Positions 25,400-34,905 of a stretch of DNA of 64,000 nt are shown in pieces. Where the stretch lies: contig JAKLLA010000018.1 of assembly GCA_023150375.1 (NCBI GenBank), positions 1 through 64,000 of the forward strand, read 5' to 3'. A program made the position numbers and the translations under genes. The notes beneath the pieces are model-generated. The model did not search any database and was not told the origin of the DNA. It worked only from the letters and a program-made list of their open reading frames with translations. This DNA comes from Burkholderiaceae bacterium. GTDB lineage: Bacteria > Pseudomonadota > Gammaproteobacteria > Burkholderiales > Burkholderiaceae_C. How positions within the stretch are numbered: the stretch's first letter is position 1; every line of letters starts with the position of its first letter.

Positions 25400-25451
25400 C
25401 CCGACCCCCGCCACCGCCCCCTGTACCGGCCCCCCACCCTGCACAGTGCCA

Positions 25452-25471
25452 ACACAGTTCCCCCACTGTGT
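25452..25471. promoter_or_regulatory. inverted repeat upstream of the polyamine-type ABC operon
   Basis: ACACAGT-TCCCCC-ACTGTGT is a perfect 7-bp inverted repeat, 126 bp before the ABC ATPase start. Further half-sites lie on both sides (GCACAGTG at 25441, GACACAG at 25480). It is a candidate operator; the regulator is unknown and not in the window. Confidence 0.45.
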
Positions 25472-25596
25472 ACATGGTGGACACAGCCCCGTCACACCTA
25501 CAGTCCGCACCGCTGCGCAGTGACGGACTGCACGGTGCGCCGGGTCGCATCCGGGCGCGAGGATGTTTCGCAACCGGATGACCTGACCCGACGACG

Positions 25597-26694
<1,098 letters not shown>

Positions 26695-26782
26695 GAGCGG
26701 CACCGAGCCGCCATCCCCCCGACAGGTCTCACCTGGCAACCTTCTCGCTGCCCCTGTCCTTCCACCCCTGAGGAGTCCTTCG

Positions 26783-27829
26783 ATGAGCAAGCAAGTCCCC
26801 GTTTCCCTGGCCGCCGTGGCGCTGGCCGGCCTGATGTCGCTGCCCGCGTTCGCGCAGGGCCAGCTGACGGTCGTCAATTTCGGCGGCGCGAACGGCAACG
26901 CGCAGAAGAAGGCCTACTACGAGCCCTTCGAGAAGCAGACCGGCACGAAGCTGGTGACCGTCGAGTACAACGGCGAGCAGGCCAAGGTGAAGGCCATGGT
27001 CGAAGCCAAGAACGTGACCTGGGACGTGGTCGAGGTCGAGAGCCCCGACATGGGCCGCGGCTGCGACGAGGGCCTGTTCGAGAAGCTGGACTACAGCAAG
27101 ATCGTGGACAAGGCCCACCTGGCGCCCAAGGCGGCCGTCACCGAGTGTGGCGTGGGCATCTTCGTGTGGTCCACCGTGATGGCCTACAACGCCGACAAGC
27201 TCAAGGATGCCCCCAGGAGCTGGGCCGACTTCTGGGACACGAAGAAGTACCCCGGCAAGCGCGGCCTGCGCAAGGGCGCGCGCTACAACCTCGAATTCGC
27301 GCTGATGGCCGACGGCGTCAAGCCCGAGGACGTCTACAAGGTGCTGGCGACCAAGGAAGGGGCCGATCGCGCGTTCAAGAAGCTGACCGAACTCAAGCCC
27401 AGCATCCAGTGGTGGGAAGCCGGCGCGCAGCCGCCGCAGTTCCTGGTCGCCGGTGACGTCGTGATGTCCACCGCCTACAACGGCCGCATCGACGCCGCCC
27501 AGCGCGAAGGCAAGAACCTGCGCGTGCAGTGGGTCAACCAGATCTACGACCTGGAGTACTTCGGCATCGTCAAGGGCTCGCCGAACAAGGACAACGCCTA
27601 CAAGTTCCTGAAGCTGGTGCTCAGCCCCGAAGGCCAGGCCGAGTACGCCCGCAACATCGCCTACGGCCCCACCAACACCAAGGCGCTGGCCAAGCTGGAT
27701 GCCAAGACCCTGGGCAACCTGCCCACGGCCACGGGCAACATGAAGGGCGCGATCGAGTTCGGCATCAAGTTCTGGGCCGACCAGGGCGAATCGCTGGAGA
27801 AGCGCTTCGCCGCCTGGGCCACCCAGTAA
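26783..27829 (+). CDS. extracellular polyamine-type solute-binding protein (PotD/PotF-like)
   Basis: The 348-residue periplasmic protein has a signal peptide ending in LPAFAQG. The SBP_bac family body has LTVVNFGGANGNAQKKAYYE, the acidic VVEVESPDMGRGCDEGLFEK, a tryptophan-rich region typical of the group (RSWADFWDTKKYPG) and SIQWWEAGAQPPQFLVAGDV. These features match the spermidine/putrescine-binding cluster. The ligand cannot be fixed from sequence alone. GAGGAG precedes the ATG at 26783. Confidence 0.86.
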   Translation: MSKQVPVSLAAVALAGLMSLPAFAQGQLTVVNFGGANGNAQKKAYYEPFEKQTGTKLVTVEYNGEQAKVKAMVEAKNVTWDVVEVESPDMGRGCDEGLFEKLDYSKIVDKAHLAPKAAVTECGVGIFVWSTVMAYNADKLKDAPRSWADFWDTKKYPGKRGLRKGARYNLEFALMADGVKPEDVYKVLATKEGADRAFKKLTELKPSIQWWEAGAQPPQFLVAGDVVMSTAYNGRIDAAQREGKNLRVQWVNQIYDLEYFGIVKGSPNKDNAYKFLKLVLSPEGQAEYARNIAYGPTNTKALAKLDAKTLGNLPTATGNMKGAIEFGIKFWADQGESLEKRFAAWATQ

Positions 27830-27860
27830 TCCGCCGCACCACGATCAGGGGCCAGTGCTC

Positions 27861-29129
27861 ATGAGTACCGCTGCGGTGACCGCCCTGCCTTCCGTGGGTT
27901 CGCCCGAGCTGCAGCGCTCGCTGCAACGCGCCGAGCGGCGCCGACGCCTGACGGCCGTCGGCCTGACCCTGCCCCTGCTCGTGTTCCTGCTGCTGACCCT
28001 GCTGGTGCCCATCGGCGCCCTGCTGGTGCGCGCCGTCGAAAACCCCGAGGTCGCCCGGGCCCTGCCGCGTACCGGCGAGGCCCTGGCGGACTGGGACCAC
28101 CGGAGCGAGCCCGCGCCGGCCGCCTTTGCCGCCGTGGCCCAGGACCTGGCCGCGCTGGCCGAGGGATCCGATGCGGGCGCGCTGGCGCGCCGCCTCAACA
28201 GCGAGGTGCCCGGTGGCCGCTCGCTGATCATGGGCACCTACCGCGCCGTGCACGGCGACTGGAAGGAGCAGCCACTCGCGGACCCGGCCGCGGTGCGCGA
28301 GCGCATGGTCGCGCTGGACGAACGCTGGCAGCAGCTCGCGTACTGGCAGGCCATCGCCAAGAACGCGCAGCGCTGGACGCCCGACTATCTGCTCACCGCC
28401 GTCGACCTGAGGCGCGGGGTGGAAGGCGGGCTGGAGCGGGTCGAGCCGGACCAGCGCGTCTTCACCGGCATCCTGCTGCGCACCTTCGAGATCAGCCTGC
28501 AGGTCACGCTGCTGGCCCTGCTGCTGGCCTATCCGCTGGCCTACTGGCTGTCGACGCTGTCGGCGCGCCAGGCCAACGTGCTGATGATCCTGGTGCTGGT
28601 GCCCTTCTGGACCTCCATCCTGGTGCGCGTGGCCGCCTGGATCGTGCTGCTGCAGCGCGAGGGGCTGGTCAACAAGACGCTGCTGTCGCTGTCGGTGATC
28701 GGCCAGCCGCTGGAGCTGCTGTTCAACCGCACGGGGGTGCTGATCTCGATGACGCACATCCTGCTGCCCTTCATGATCCTGCCGCTGTACAGCGTGATGA
28801 AGTCGGTGCCGCCCACCTACCAGCGCGCCGCCGTCTCGCTGGGCAGCACGCCCTGGGCCGCCTTCTGGCGGGTCTACGTGCCGCAGACCTACGCCGGCAT
28901 CGGCGCCGGGGCCCTGCTGGTGTTCATCCTGGCCATCGGCTACTACGTCACCCCGGCGCTGCTGGGGGGCCCGAGCGACCAGATGATCAGCTACTACATC
29001 GCCCAGTACACCAACGTGGACGTCAACTGGGGCATGGCCTGCGCCCTCGGCGCGGTGCTGCTGGTGGCCACGCTGATCCTGTACAGCGTGTACCGCAAGA
29101 TGGCGAAAGCCGAGTTGAGCCTGGGCTGA
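27861..29129 (+). CDS. polyamine-type ABC permease (PotB/PotH family)
   Basis: The 422-residue permease has a first membrane helix (about 35-58), an unusually long soluble segment of about 145 residues, then five helices with the EAA loop RAAVSLGSTPWAAFWRVYVP that contacts the ATPase. PotB/H proteins of about 420 aa with this periplasmic insert are common in Betaproteobacteria. ATG at 27861 was preferred over GTG at 27855. The stop is three bases before the next permease start, so the two are co-translated. Confidence 0.86.
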   Translation: MSTAAVTALPSVGSPELQRSLQRAERRRRLTAVGLTLPLLVFLLLTLLVPIGALLVRAVENPEVARALPRTGEALADWDHRSEPAPAAFAAVAQDLAALAEGSDAGALARRLNSEVPGGRSLIMGTYRAVHGDWKEQPLADPAAVRERMVALDERWQQLAYWQAIAKNAQRWTPDYLLTAVDLRRGVEGGLERVEPDQRVFTGILLRTFEISLQVTLLALLLAYPLAYWLSTLSARQANVLMILVLVPFWTSILVRVAAWIVLLQREGLVNKTLLSLSVIGQPLELLFNRTGVLISMTHILLPFMILPLYSVMKSVPPTYQRAAVSLGSTPWAAFWRVYVPQTYAGIGAGALLVFILAIGYYVTPALLGGPSDQMISYYIAQYTNVDVNWGMACALGAVLLVATLILYSVYRKMAKAELSLG

Positions 29130-29132
29130 ACC

Positions 29133-29948
29133 ATGCAACTGCCGATCTTCCCCGCCTACTACACCCTGCTGGACAAGGCCGGCTGGTGGGCGCTGCGTGC
29201 CTTCGGCGTGGCGCTGCTGGCCTTCCTGCTGCTGCCGATCCTGGTGATCGTGCCGCTGAGCTTCTCCTCCAGCTCCTTCCTGGCCTACCCGATGCCCGGC
29301 TGGAGCCTGCAGTGGTACGAGAACCTCTTCACCTCAGCCGAATGGGCCCGCGCGGCCAAGAACAGCTTCATCGTCGCCCCGGCCGCCACCGTGGTGGCCA
29401 CCGTGCTGGGCACGCTGACAGCCGTCGGCCTGGCCCGTGTGCAGTTCCCAGGCAAGGGCCTGCTGATGAGCCTGCTGATCGCGCCGATGGTGGTCCCCAT
29501 CGTGGTGGTCGGTGTGGCCACCTACCTCTTCTTCGCCCGCATCGGCCTGGCCGACACCTACCTCGGCCTGATCGTCGTGCATGCCGCGCTGGGCGCCCCC
29601 TTCGTGGTCACCACCGTGCTGGCCACGCTGCAGGGCTTCAACCACAACCTGGTGCGCGCCTCGCTGAGCTGCGGCGCAACGCCGCTGGAGACCTTCTTCC
29701 GCGTCACCCTGCCGGTGATCGCCCCGGGCGTCATCTCCGGCGCGCTGTTCGCCTTCGCCACCTCCTTCGACGAGGTGGTGGTGACCCTCTTCCTGGCCGG
29801 CCCCTCCCAGGTGACGCTGCCGCGACAGATGTTCACCGGCATCCGCGAGAACATCAACCCGACCATCGCCGCGGTGGCCACGCTGCTGACGATCTTCACG
29901 ACGGCCTTGATGTTGGTGCTCGAATGGATCCGCGGGAAAAGACGGTAA
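29133..29948 (+). CDS. polyamine-type ABC permease (PotC/PotI family)
   Basis: The 271-residue partner permease has six helices and the EAA loop RASLSCGATPLETFFRVTLP. It shares the FSSSSFLAYPMPGWSLQWYE region after helix 1 with PotC/PotI proteins. It starts three bases after the preceding permease. Together they form the membrane channel of the importer. A GC-rich multi-hairpin repeat separates it from the ureohydrolase gene. Confidence 0.87.
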   Translation: MQLPIFPAYYTLLDKAGWWALRAFGVALLAFLLLPILVIVPLSFSSSSFLAYPMPGWSLQWYENLFTSAEWARAAKNSFIVAPAATVVATVLGTLTAVGLARVQFPGKGLLMSLLIAPMVVPIVVVGVATYLFFARIGLADTYLGLIVVHAALGAPFVVTTVLATLQGFNHNLVRASLSCGATPLETFFRVTLPVIAPGVISGALFAFATSFDEVVVTLFLAGPSQVTLPRQMFTGIRENINPTIAAVATLLTIFTTALMLVLEWIRGKRR

Positions 29949-30036
29949 GCCCCCCGTTGCGGCTGACGCCGCGCCCCCCCAAGGGGGCAACGCCAGCGGC
30001 CCGGCAAAGCCGGCTGCGCGGCGTCCGCTGGACAAA
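29949..30036. repeat. GC-rich multi-hairpin intergenic repeat
   Basis: Between the permease and ureohydrolase genes lie nested inverted repeats: CGTTGC (29955-29960) with GCAACG (29987-29992), a CCCCC/GGGGG pair inside it, and GCCCGGC-AAA-GCCGGC about 29999-30014. Its composition resembles dispersed intergenic repeats I know from Burkholderiales genomes. It may modulate transcript stability between the transporter and catabolic genes. Confidence 0.5.
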
Positions 30037-30042
30037 GCCCCG

Positions 30043-31014
30043 ATGACTGCTGCGCTGAACCAACCCCTGTCCGGCAACGCCATGCCCCGCTTCGGCGGGG
30101 TGGCGACCATGATGCGGCTGCCCACGGCCATGTCGGCCGCCGGGCTGGATGCCGCTTTCGTCGGCGTGCCGCTGGACATCGGCACCTCGCACCGCCCGGG
30201 CACGCGCTTCGGGCCGCGCGCGATCCGCGCCGAGTCGGCGCTGATCCGCCCCTACCACATGGCCACCGGCGCGGCGCCCTTCGACGCGCTGCAGGTGGCC
30301 GACCTGGGCGACGTGCCGATCAATACCTACTCGCTGGAAAAGTCGGTCGAGATCATCGCCGGCTTCTACCGCGACCTGCTGGCACAACCGGGCCGCAGTG
30401 GCCACCCGGTGCGACCTTTGACGCTGGGCGGCGACCACACCATCGCGCTGCCCATCCTGCGCGCGATGGCCGAGCGCCACGGCCCGGTGGCGCTGATCCA
30501 CGTCGATGCCCATGCCGACGTCAACGAGGACATGTTCGGCGAGCGCATCGCCCACGGCACGCCCTTTCGCCGCGCGGTGGAGGAAGGCCTTCTGCGCCAC
30601 AACAAGGTCTGGCAGATCGGCCTGCGCGGCAGCGGCTACGCCGCCGACGACTTCGACTGGCCGCGCCGCCAGGGCTTCACGATCGTGCCCGCGCACGAGG
30701 TCTGGTGGACCTCGCTGGCCCCGCTGATGGCGCAGATCCGCCAGGCCATCGGCCCTGAGACGCCCTGCTACCTCAGCTTCGACATCGACGGCATCGACCC
30801 CGCCTACGCCGGCGGCACCGGCACGCCGGAGATCGGCGGGCTGACCGTGCCGCAGGCGCTGGAGATCATCCGCGGCTGCCGCGGGCTGAACCTGGTGGGC
30901 GGCGACCTGGTCGAGGTCTCGCCACCTTACGATCCCACCGGCAACACCGCGCTGCTGGGCGCCAACCTGCTGTACGAGATGCTCTGCGTGCTGCCGGGGG
31001 TGCCGCTGCGCTGA
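30043..31014 (+). CDS. ureohydrolase (agmatinase/guanidinobutyrase family)
   Basis: This manganese enzyme of the arginase/agmatinase family hydrolyses a guanidino group to urea and an amine. In the 323-residue product the metal ligands lie in LGGDHTIALP, IHVDAHADVNEDMFGE and LSFDIDGIDPAYAGGTGTPE. The N-terminal PRFGGVATMMRLP resembles guanidinobutyrase and guanidinopropionase more than classical SpeB. Next to an SSADH, 4-guanidinobutyrate (to GABA) is a reasonable substrate; agmatine (to putrescine) is the alternative. No GABA transaminase is present here. Confidence 0.85.
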   Translation: MTAALNQPLSGNAMPRFGGVATMMRLPTAMSAAGLDAAFVGVPLDIGTSHRPGTRFGPRAIRAESALIRPYHMATGAAPFDALQVADLGDVPINTYSLEKSVEIIAGFYRDLLAQPGRSGHPVRPLTLGGDHTIALPILRAMAERHGPVALIHVDAHADVNEDMFGERIAHGTPFRRAVEEGLLRHNKVWQIGLRGSGYAADDFDWPRRQGFTIVPAHEVWWTSLAPLMAQIRQAIGPETPCYLSFDIDGIDPAYAGGTGTPEIGGLTVPQALEIIRGCRGLNLVGGDLVEVSPPYDPTGNTALLGANLLYEMLCVLPGVPLR

Positions 31015-31084
31015 GGCGCGGCCGGCCCGTCCGACGACACGGCAAGACTTGCCCCGAACACCTCCCACCCTTTCAGGAGACGCC

Positions 31085-32575
31085 ATGGACCTGTCCACCT
31101 CCCCGCTGGCCCTGCTCGAGGACCCCAGCCTGCTCAAGACCGACGCGCTGATCGATGGCGAATGGGTCGCCGGGGCCAGCCGCTTCGACGTCACCGACCC
31201 GGCCACCGGGCGGAAGCTGGCCGACGTGGCCCGCCTGGGCGCGGCCGAGACCGAGGCTGCCATCGCTGCGGCCAACGCCGCCTGGCCGGCCTGGCGCGCC
31301 AAGACCGCCAAGGAACGCGCCGCCATCCTGCAGAAGTGGAACGCTTTGCTGATCCAGCACGCCGAGGACCTGGGCCGCATCATGACGGCCGAACAGGGCA
31401 AGCCGCTGCCAGAGGCCAAGGGCGAGGTGGTGTACGGCGCCAGCTTCGTCGAGTGGTTCGCGGAAGAAGCCAAGCGCGTCTACGGCGAGACCATCCCCAC
31501 CACCGACGGCAACAAGCGCTTCCTGGTGCTCAAGCAGCCCATCGGCGTGTGCGCGGCGATCACGCCCTGGAATTTCCCGATCGCAATGATCACCCGCAAG
31601 GTCGCCCCGGCCCTGGCGGCCGGTTGCCCGGTGATCATCAAGCCGGCCGAGCAGACGCCGCTGTCGGCCCTGGCCTGCGCCGAACTGGCCCTGCGCGCCG
31701 GCATGCCGCCGGGGGTGCTGAACATCGTCACCGGCGACGCGGACAGCTCGATCGCCATCGGCAAGGTGCTCTGTGACTCCGACGTGGTGCGCCACCTGAG
31801 CTTCACCGGCAGCACCGAGGTCGGCCGCATCCTGATGAAGCAGTGCGCGCCGACCATCAAGAAGCTCAGCCTGGAGCTGGGCGGCAACGCGCCCTTCATC
31901 GTCTTCGACGACGCGGACATCGACTCGGCCGTCGAGGGGGCGATGGTCAGCAAGTACCGCAATGCCGGCCAGACCTGCGTGTGTGCCAACCGCCTGTACG
32001 TGCAGGACGCGGTGTACGACCAGTTCGTCCAGAAGCTGGCCGCCAGGGCGGGTGCGATCAAGGTGGGCAACGGCTTCGAGGCCGGTGTGACGCAGGGCCC
32101 GCTGATCGACGAGCAGGCGCTGAGCAAGGTCGAGTCGCACGTGGCCGACGCGGTCAGCAAGGGGGCGAAGGTGGTGGTGGGCGGCTCGCGCCTGGCCGGC
32201 CCGCTGGGCGAGCGCTTCTACACCCCCACCGTGCTGGCCGACGTCACCTCCGACATGCTCTGCGCCCGCGAGGAGACCTTCGGCCCGGTGGCGCCGGTGT
32301 TCCGCTTCAAGACCGAGGCCGAGGTGATCGAGATGGCCAACGCCACCGAGTTCGGCCTGGCGAGCTACTTCTACAGCCGCGACATCGGCCGCATCTTCCG
32401 CGTCGGCGAGGCGCTGGAGTACGGCATGGTGGGCATCAACACCGGCCTGATCTCGGTGGCCGAGGTGCCCTTCGGCGGCGTCAAGCAGTCCGGACTCGGC
32501 CGCGAGGGCTCGCGCCACGGCATCGAGGACTACGTGGAGATGAAATACCTCTGCCTGGGCGATATCCTGAAGTGA
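31085..32575 (+). CDS. gabD: NAD(P)-dependent succinate-semialdehyde dehydrogenase
   Basis: The 496-residue aldehyde dehydrogenase oxidises succinate semialdehyde to succinate. Visible signatures are CAAITPWNFPIAMITRKVAP, the cofactor loop SFTGSTEVGR, the general-base Glu in LELGGNAPF, the catalytic Cys in AGQTCVCANR, and EETFGPVAPVFRF. These match the GabD group. The ATG at 31085 follows AGGAGA. It lies 70 bp after the ureohydrolase gene and completes the run from guanidino compound to the TCA cycle, missing only a transaminase. It is convergent with pqqE. Confidence 0.88.
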   Translation: MDLSTSPLALLEDPSLLKTDALIDGEWVAGASRFDVTDPATGRKLADVARLGAAETEAAIAAANAAWPAWRAKTAKERAAILQKWNALLIQHAEDLGRIMTAEQGKPLPEAKGEVVYGASFVEWFAEEAKRVYGETIPTTDGNKRFLVLKQPIGVCAAITPWNFPIAMITRKVAPALAAGCPVIIKPAEQTPLSALACAELALRAGMPPGVLNIVTGDADSSIAIGKVLCDSDVVRHLSFTGSTEVGRILMKQCAPTIKKLSLELGGNAPFIVFDDADIDSAVEGAMVSKYRNAGQTCVCANRLYVQDAVYDQFVQKLAARAGAIKVGNGFEAGVTQGPLIDEQALSKVESHVADAVSKGAKVVVGGSRLAGPLGERFYTPTVLADVTSDMLCAREETFGPVAPVFRFKTEAEVIEMANATEFGLASYFYSRDIGRIFRVGEALEYGMVGINTGLISVAEVPFGGVKQSGLGREGSRHGIEDYVEMKYLCLGDILK

Positions 32576-32589
32576 GTCTTTGAAGTGAT

Positions 32590-33780
32590 TCAGCCGCAGG
32601 GCGTCAGCTTCAAGGACGACGCCCGGTCGCGGAACACGATCGGCTGCGCGGGTGGCTCGCCGGTGGCGGCGCGGTGCTCGGCGTCGGCCACCGCGGCTTC
32701 CACGAGGTGGTGGTGCGGGCTCTTGCGGCACACCGGGTCGGCGGCGTCCATGTCCTGCGACAGCATGTAGGCCTGGCAGCGGCAGCCGCCGAGGTCCTGC
32801 TCCTTGTGCTCGCAGCTGCGGCAGGGGTCCTTCATCCAGCCGGTGCCGCGGAAGCGGTTGAAGCCGGGGCTGTCGAACCAGATCTCGCGCAGGCTGGCCT
32901 CGCGCACGTTCGGGAAGTTCAGGCCCGGCAGCATGCCCGCGGTGTGGCAGGGCAGCGCGGTGCCGTCCGGCGCGATGTTCAGGAAGGTGCTGCCCCAGCC
33001 GTTGACGCAGCGCTTGGGCTTGCCTTCGTGGTAATCGGGGGCGACGAAGAAGAGCTTCATCTTCCCGGCCAGGCGCTCGCGCCAGGCGTCGGTCACCGCT
33101 TCGGCGCGCTTCAATTGGTCGTGGGTGGGCAGCAGGTGGGCGCGGTTCACCTCGGCCCAGGAGTAGTACTGCGTGTTCGCCAGCTCGAGGTACTCGGCGC
33201 CCAGCTCGGCGGCCATCGCGATGATGCGGTCGACGTGCTCGATGTTCAGGCGGTGGATGACCACGTTCATCACCATCGGCCAGCCCTGGTCGCGGATCAT
33301 CTTCGCGACGCGCTGCTTCAGGTCGTAGGTGCGTGTGTGCGAGAGGAAGTCGTTGATTTCCTTGGTGCTGTCCTGGAAGGAGAGCTGCACATGGTCCAGC
33401 CCGGCGGCCTCGAGCGCCGCGGCGCGCGCCTCGGTCAGGCCCACGCCGGAGGTCAGCAGGTTGGTGTAATAGCCCAGCCGGCGCGCCTCGGCCACCAGCG
33501 CTTCCAGGTCGTCGCGCAGCAGCGGCTCGCCGCCGGAAAAGCCACACTGCACCGCGCCCAGCTCACGCCCCTCGCGCAGCACGCGCAGCCAGTCGGCGGT
33601 GCTCAGCTCCTGCGCGTGGCGGGCAAAGTCGACCGGGTTGTAGCAGAACACGCAGTGCAGCGGGCAGCGGTAGGTCAGCTCGGCCAGCAGCCACAGCGGT
33701 GGGCCCGGGCGGTCCCGGTCGAGCTGACCGGCAGGCAGCGGCGACGCACCGGTGATCAGCGATTCGGGCGCGATCGTCAT
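32590..33780 (-). CDS. pqqE: PqqA peptide cyclase (radical SAM)
   Basis: PqqE links the Glu and Tyr side chains of PqqA by a carbon-carbon bond, the first step of pyrroloquinoline quinone synthesis. The 396-residue enzyme has the radical-SAM CxxxCxxC in YRCPLHCVFCYNP. The C-terminal SPASM cysteines lie in CVNGWGS, CHTAGM, CRSCEHKEQDLGGCRCQAY and VCRKSPHH, which hold auxiliary clusters. The start ATG at 33780 lies ten bases beyond the pqqD stop. It is last in the pqq operon. The longer upstream frame is not used. Confidence 0.95.
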   Translation of the reverse strand: MTIAPESLITGASPLPAGQLDRDRPGPPLWLLAELTYRCPLHCVFCYNPVDFARHAQELSTADWLRVLREGRELGAVQCGFSGGEPLLRDDLEALVAEARRLGYYTNLLTSGVGLTEARAAALEAAGLDHVQLSFQDSTKEINDFLSHTRTYDLKQRVAKMIRDQGWPMVMNVVIHRLNIEHVDRIIAMAAELGAEYLELANTQYYSWAEVNRAHLLPTHDQLKRAEAVTDAWRERLAGKMKLFFVAPDYHEGKPKRCVNGWGSTFLNIAPDGTALPCHTAGMLPGLNFPNVREASLREIWFDSPGFNRFRGTGWMKDPCRSCEHKEQDLGGCRCQAYMLSQDMDAADPVCRKSPHHHLVEAAVADAEHRAATGEPPAQPIVFRDRASSLKLTPCG

Positions 33781-33790
33781 GGCGGTCCCG

Positions 33791-34102
33791 TCAGTCCCAG
33801 TCGATCCAGCGCTGCTGCCGCGCCATGCCGGCAAAGGCCGCCACGTCACCGGCCAGCCCGGTGGCCGAGTAGGCGGTCTCCAGATCGGTCACGATGGCCG
33901 ACCAGGTCTGCCGCCCGTCGCAGCGCTTCAGGATCTCGCCGGCGCTCTGGTTCAGCCGCACCATGCCTTCGGGGTAGAGCAGCACATGGCAGTTCTGCGC
34001 CGGCTCCCACTGGAAGCGGAAGCTGCGGCCGATGCGCGGCACCGCCGCCGCCCAGGCCGGATCGTCCGCCGAGACCCCGGACACCGTTGCCGCAGCCGTC
34101 AT
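33791..34102 (-). CDS. pqqD: PqqA-binding chaperone PqqD
   Basis: PqqD is a RiPP recognition element that presents PqqA to PqqE. The 103-residue protein shows the family sequence [20 protein letters not shown] and [12 protein letters not shown] short N-terminal extension rich in Ala/Ser precedes it. The start overlaps the pqqC stop by 4 bp. Confidence 0.93.
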   Translation of the reverse strand: MTAAATVSGVSADDPAWAAAVPRIGRSFRFQWEPAQNCHVLLYPEGMVRLNQSAGEILKRCDGRQTWSAIVTDLETAYSATGLAGDVAAFAGMARQQRWIDWD

Positions 34103-34803
34103 GCGTTCACCCCGTAGCGCTGCGCCATCGCGTCGTTCATCGCCCAGAGGATGTCGAGCTTGAACTGCAGGATGTCCAGGGCGCGCTGCTGCAGCGCCCG
34201 GGTGTCGAAGTAGGCCAGCGTCACCGCCAGGCCCTGCTCCACGTCGCGCCGGGCCTGGCTGACGCGGTTGCGGAAGTACTGCAGGCCCTCGGACTGAATC
34301 CAGGGGTAGTGCTCCGGCCAGGTGGCCAGGCGCTGCTTGTGGATCTCGGGCGCGAAGAGCTCGGTCAGCGAGGAGCAGACCGCCTCCTGCCAGGGCGCGC
34401 GGCGGGCGAAGTTGACGTAGGCGTCCACCGCGAAGCGCACGGCCGGAATCGCGTGGCGCTCGTCGAGCACTTCCTCGCGGCTCAGCCCCACCGCCTCGGC
34501 CAGGCGCAGCCAGGCTTCGATGCCGCCAGGGTCCTTCACCTCACCGATCTCGAAGCCGTCGTGATCCAGGATGCGCTGGATCCAGCCGCGCCGCACCTCG
34601 CGGTCCGGGCAGTTGGCCAGGATGGCGGCGTCCTTGACCGGAATCGCCACCTGGTAGAGGAAACGGTTGGCCACCCAGCCGCGCACCTGCTCGGGCATCG
34701 CCTTGCCGGTGTTCAGCATCACGTTGAACGGGTGGTGGATGTGATAGGCCTTGCCGCGCTCGCGCAGCCTGGCTTCGAATTCGACGGGCGTCCAGGCGGT
34801 CAT
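34099..34803 (-). CDS. pqqC: pyrroloquinoline-quinone synthase
   Basis: PqqC is a cofactorless oxidase that closes and oxidises the ring in the last step of PQQ formation. The 234-residue, all-helical protein has [43 protein letters not shown] and the C-terminal [11 protein letters not shown], all typical. GAGGGG lies just upstream of the ATG at 34803. It overlaps pqqD by 4 bp and is separated from pqqB by 102 bp containing hairpins. Confidence 0.95.
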   Translation of the reverse strand: MTAWTPVEFEARLRERGKAYHIHHPFNVMLNTGKAMPEQVRGWVANRFLYQVAIPVKDAAILANCPDREVRRGWIQRILDHDGFEIGEVKDPGGIEAWLRLAEAVGLSREEVLDERHAIPAVRFAVDAYVNFARRAPWQEAVCSSLTELFAPEIHKQRLATWPEHYPWIQSEGLQYFRNRVSQARRDVEQGLAVTLAYFDTRALQQRALDILQFKLDILWAMNDAMAQRYGVNA

Positions 34804-34808
34804 GGGAG

Positions 34809-34887
34809 CCCCTCGTCCGACGGGTACGTCGACCGATCCCCCGAGGGGATGCGGGCCGGCTTGGGAGCGGCCCGGCGCTCGGCCCGC
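34809..34887. repeat. two inverted repeats in the pqqB-pqqC gap
   Basis: CCCCTCG (34809-34815) pairs with CGAGGGG (34842-34848), and GCGGGCCG (34851-34858) pairs with CGGCCCGC (34880-34887). Neither is followed by a T-run. The other neighbouring pqq genes are tightly packed, so this may be an inserted intergenic repeat or a processing site. Confidence 0.5.
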
Positions 34888-34905
34888 AGCTTCTGGTCAC
34901 GCATG

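Noticed and set aside
25400-25596. Riboswitch (guanidine or polyamine type) before the ABC operon
   Set aside because: I searched by eye for conserved ykkC-like or mini-ykkC motifs (ACGG/ACGR loops) and saw none; only the palindrome is evident.
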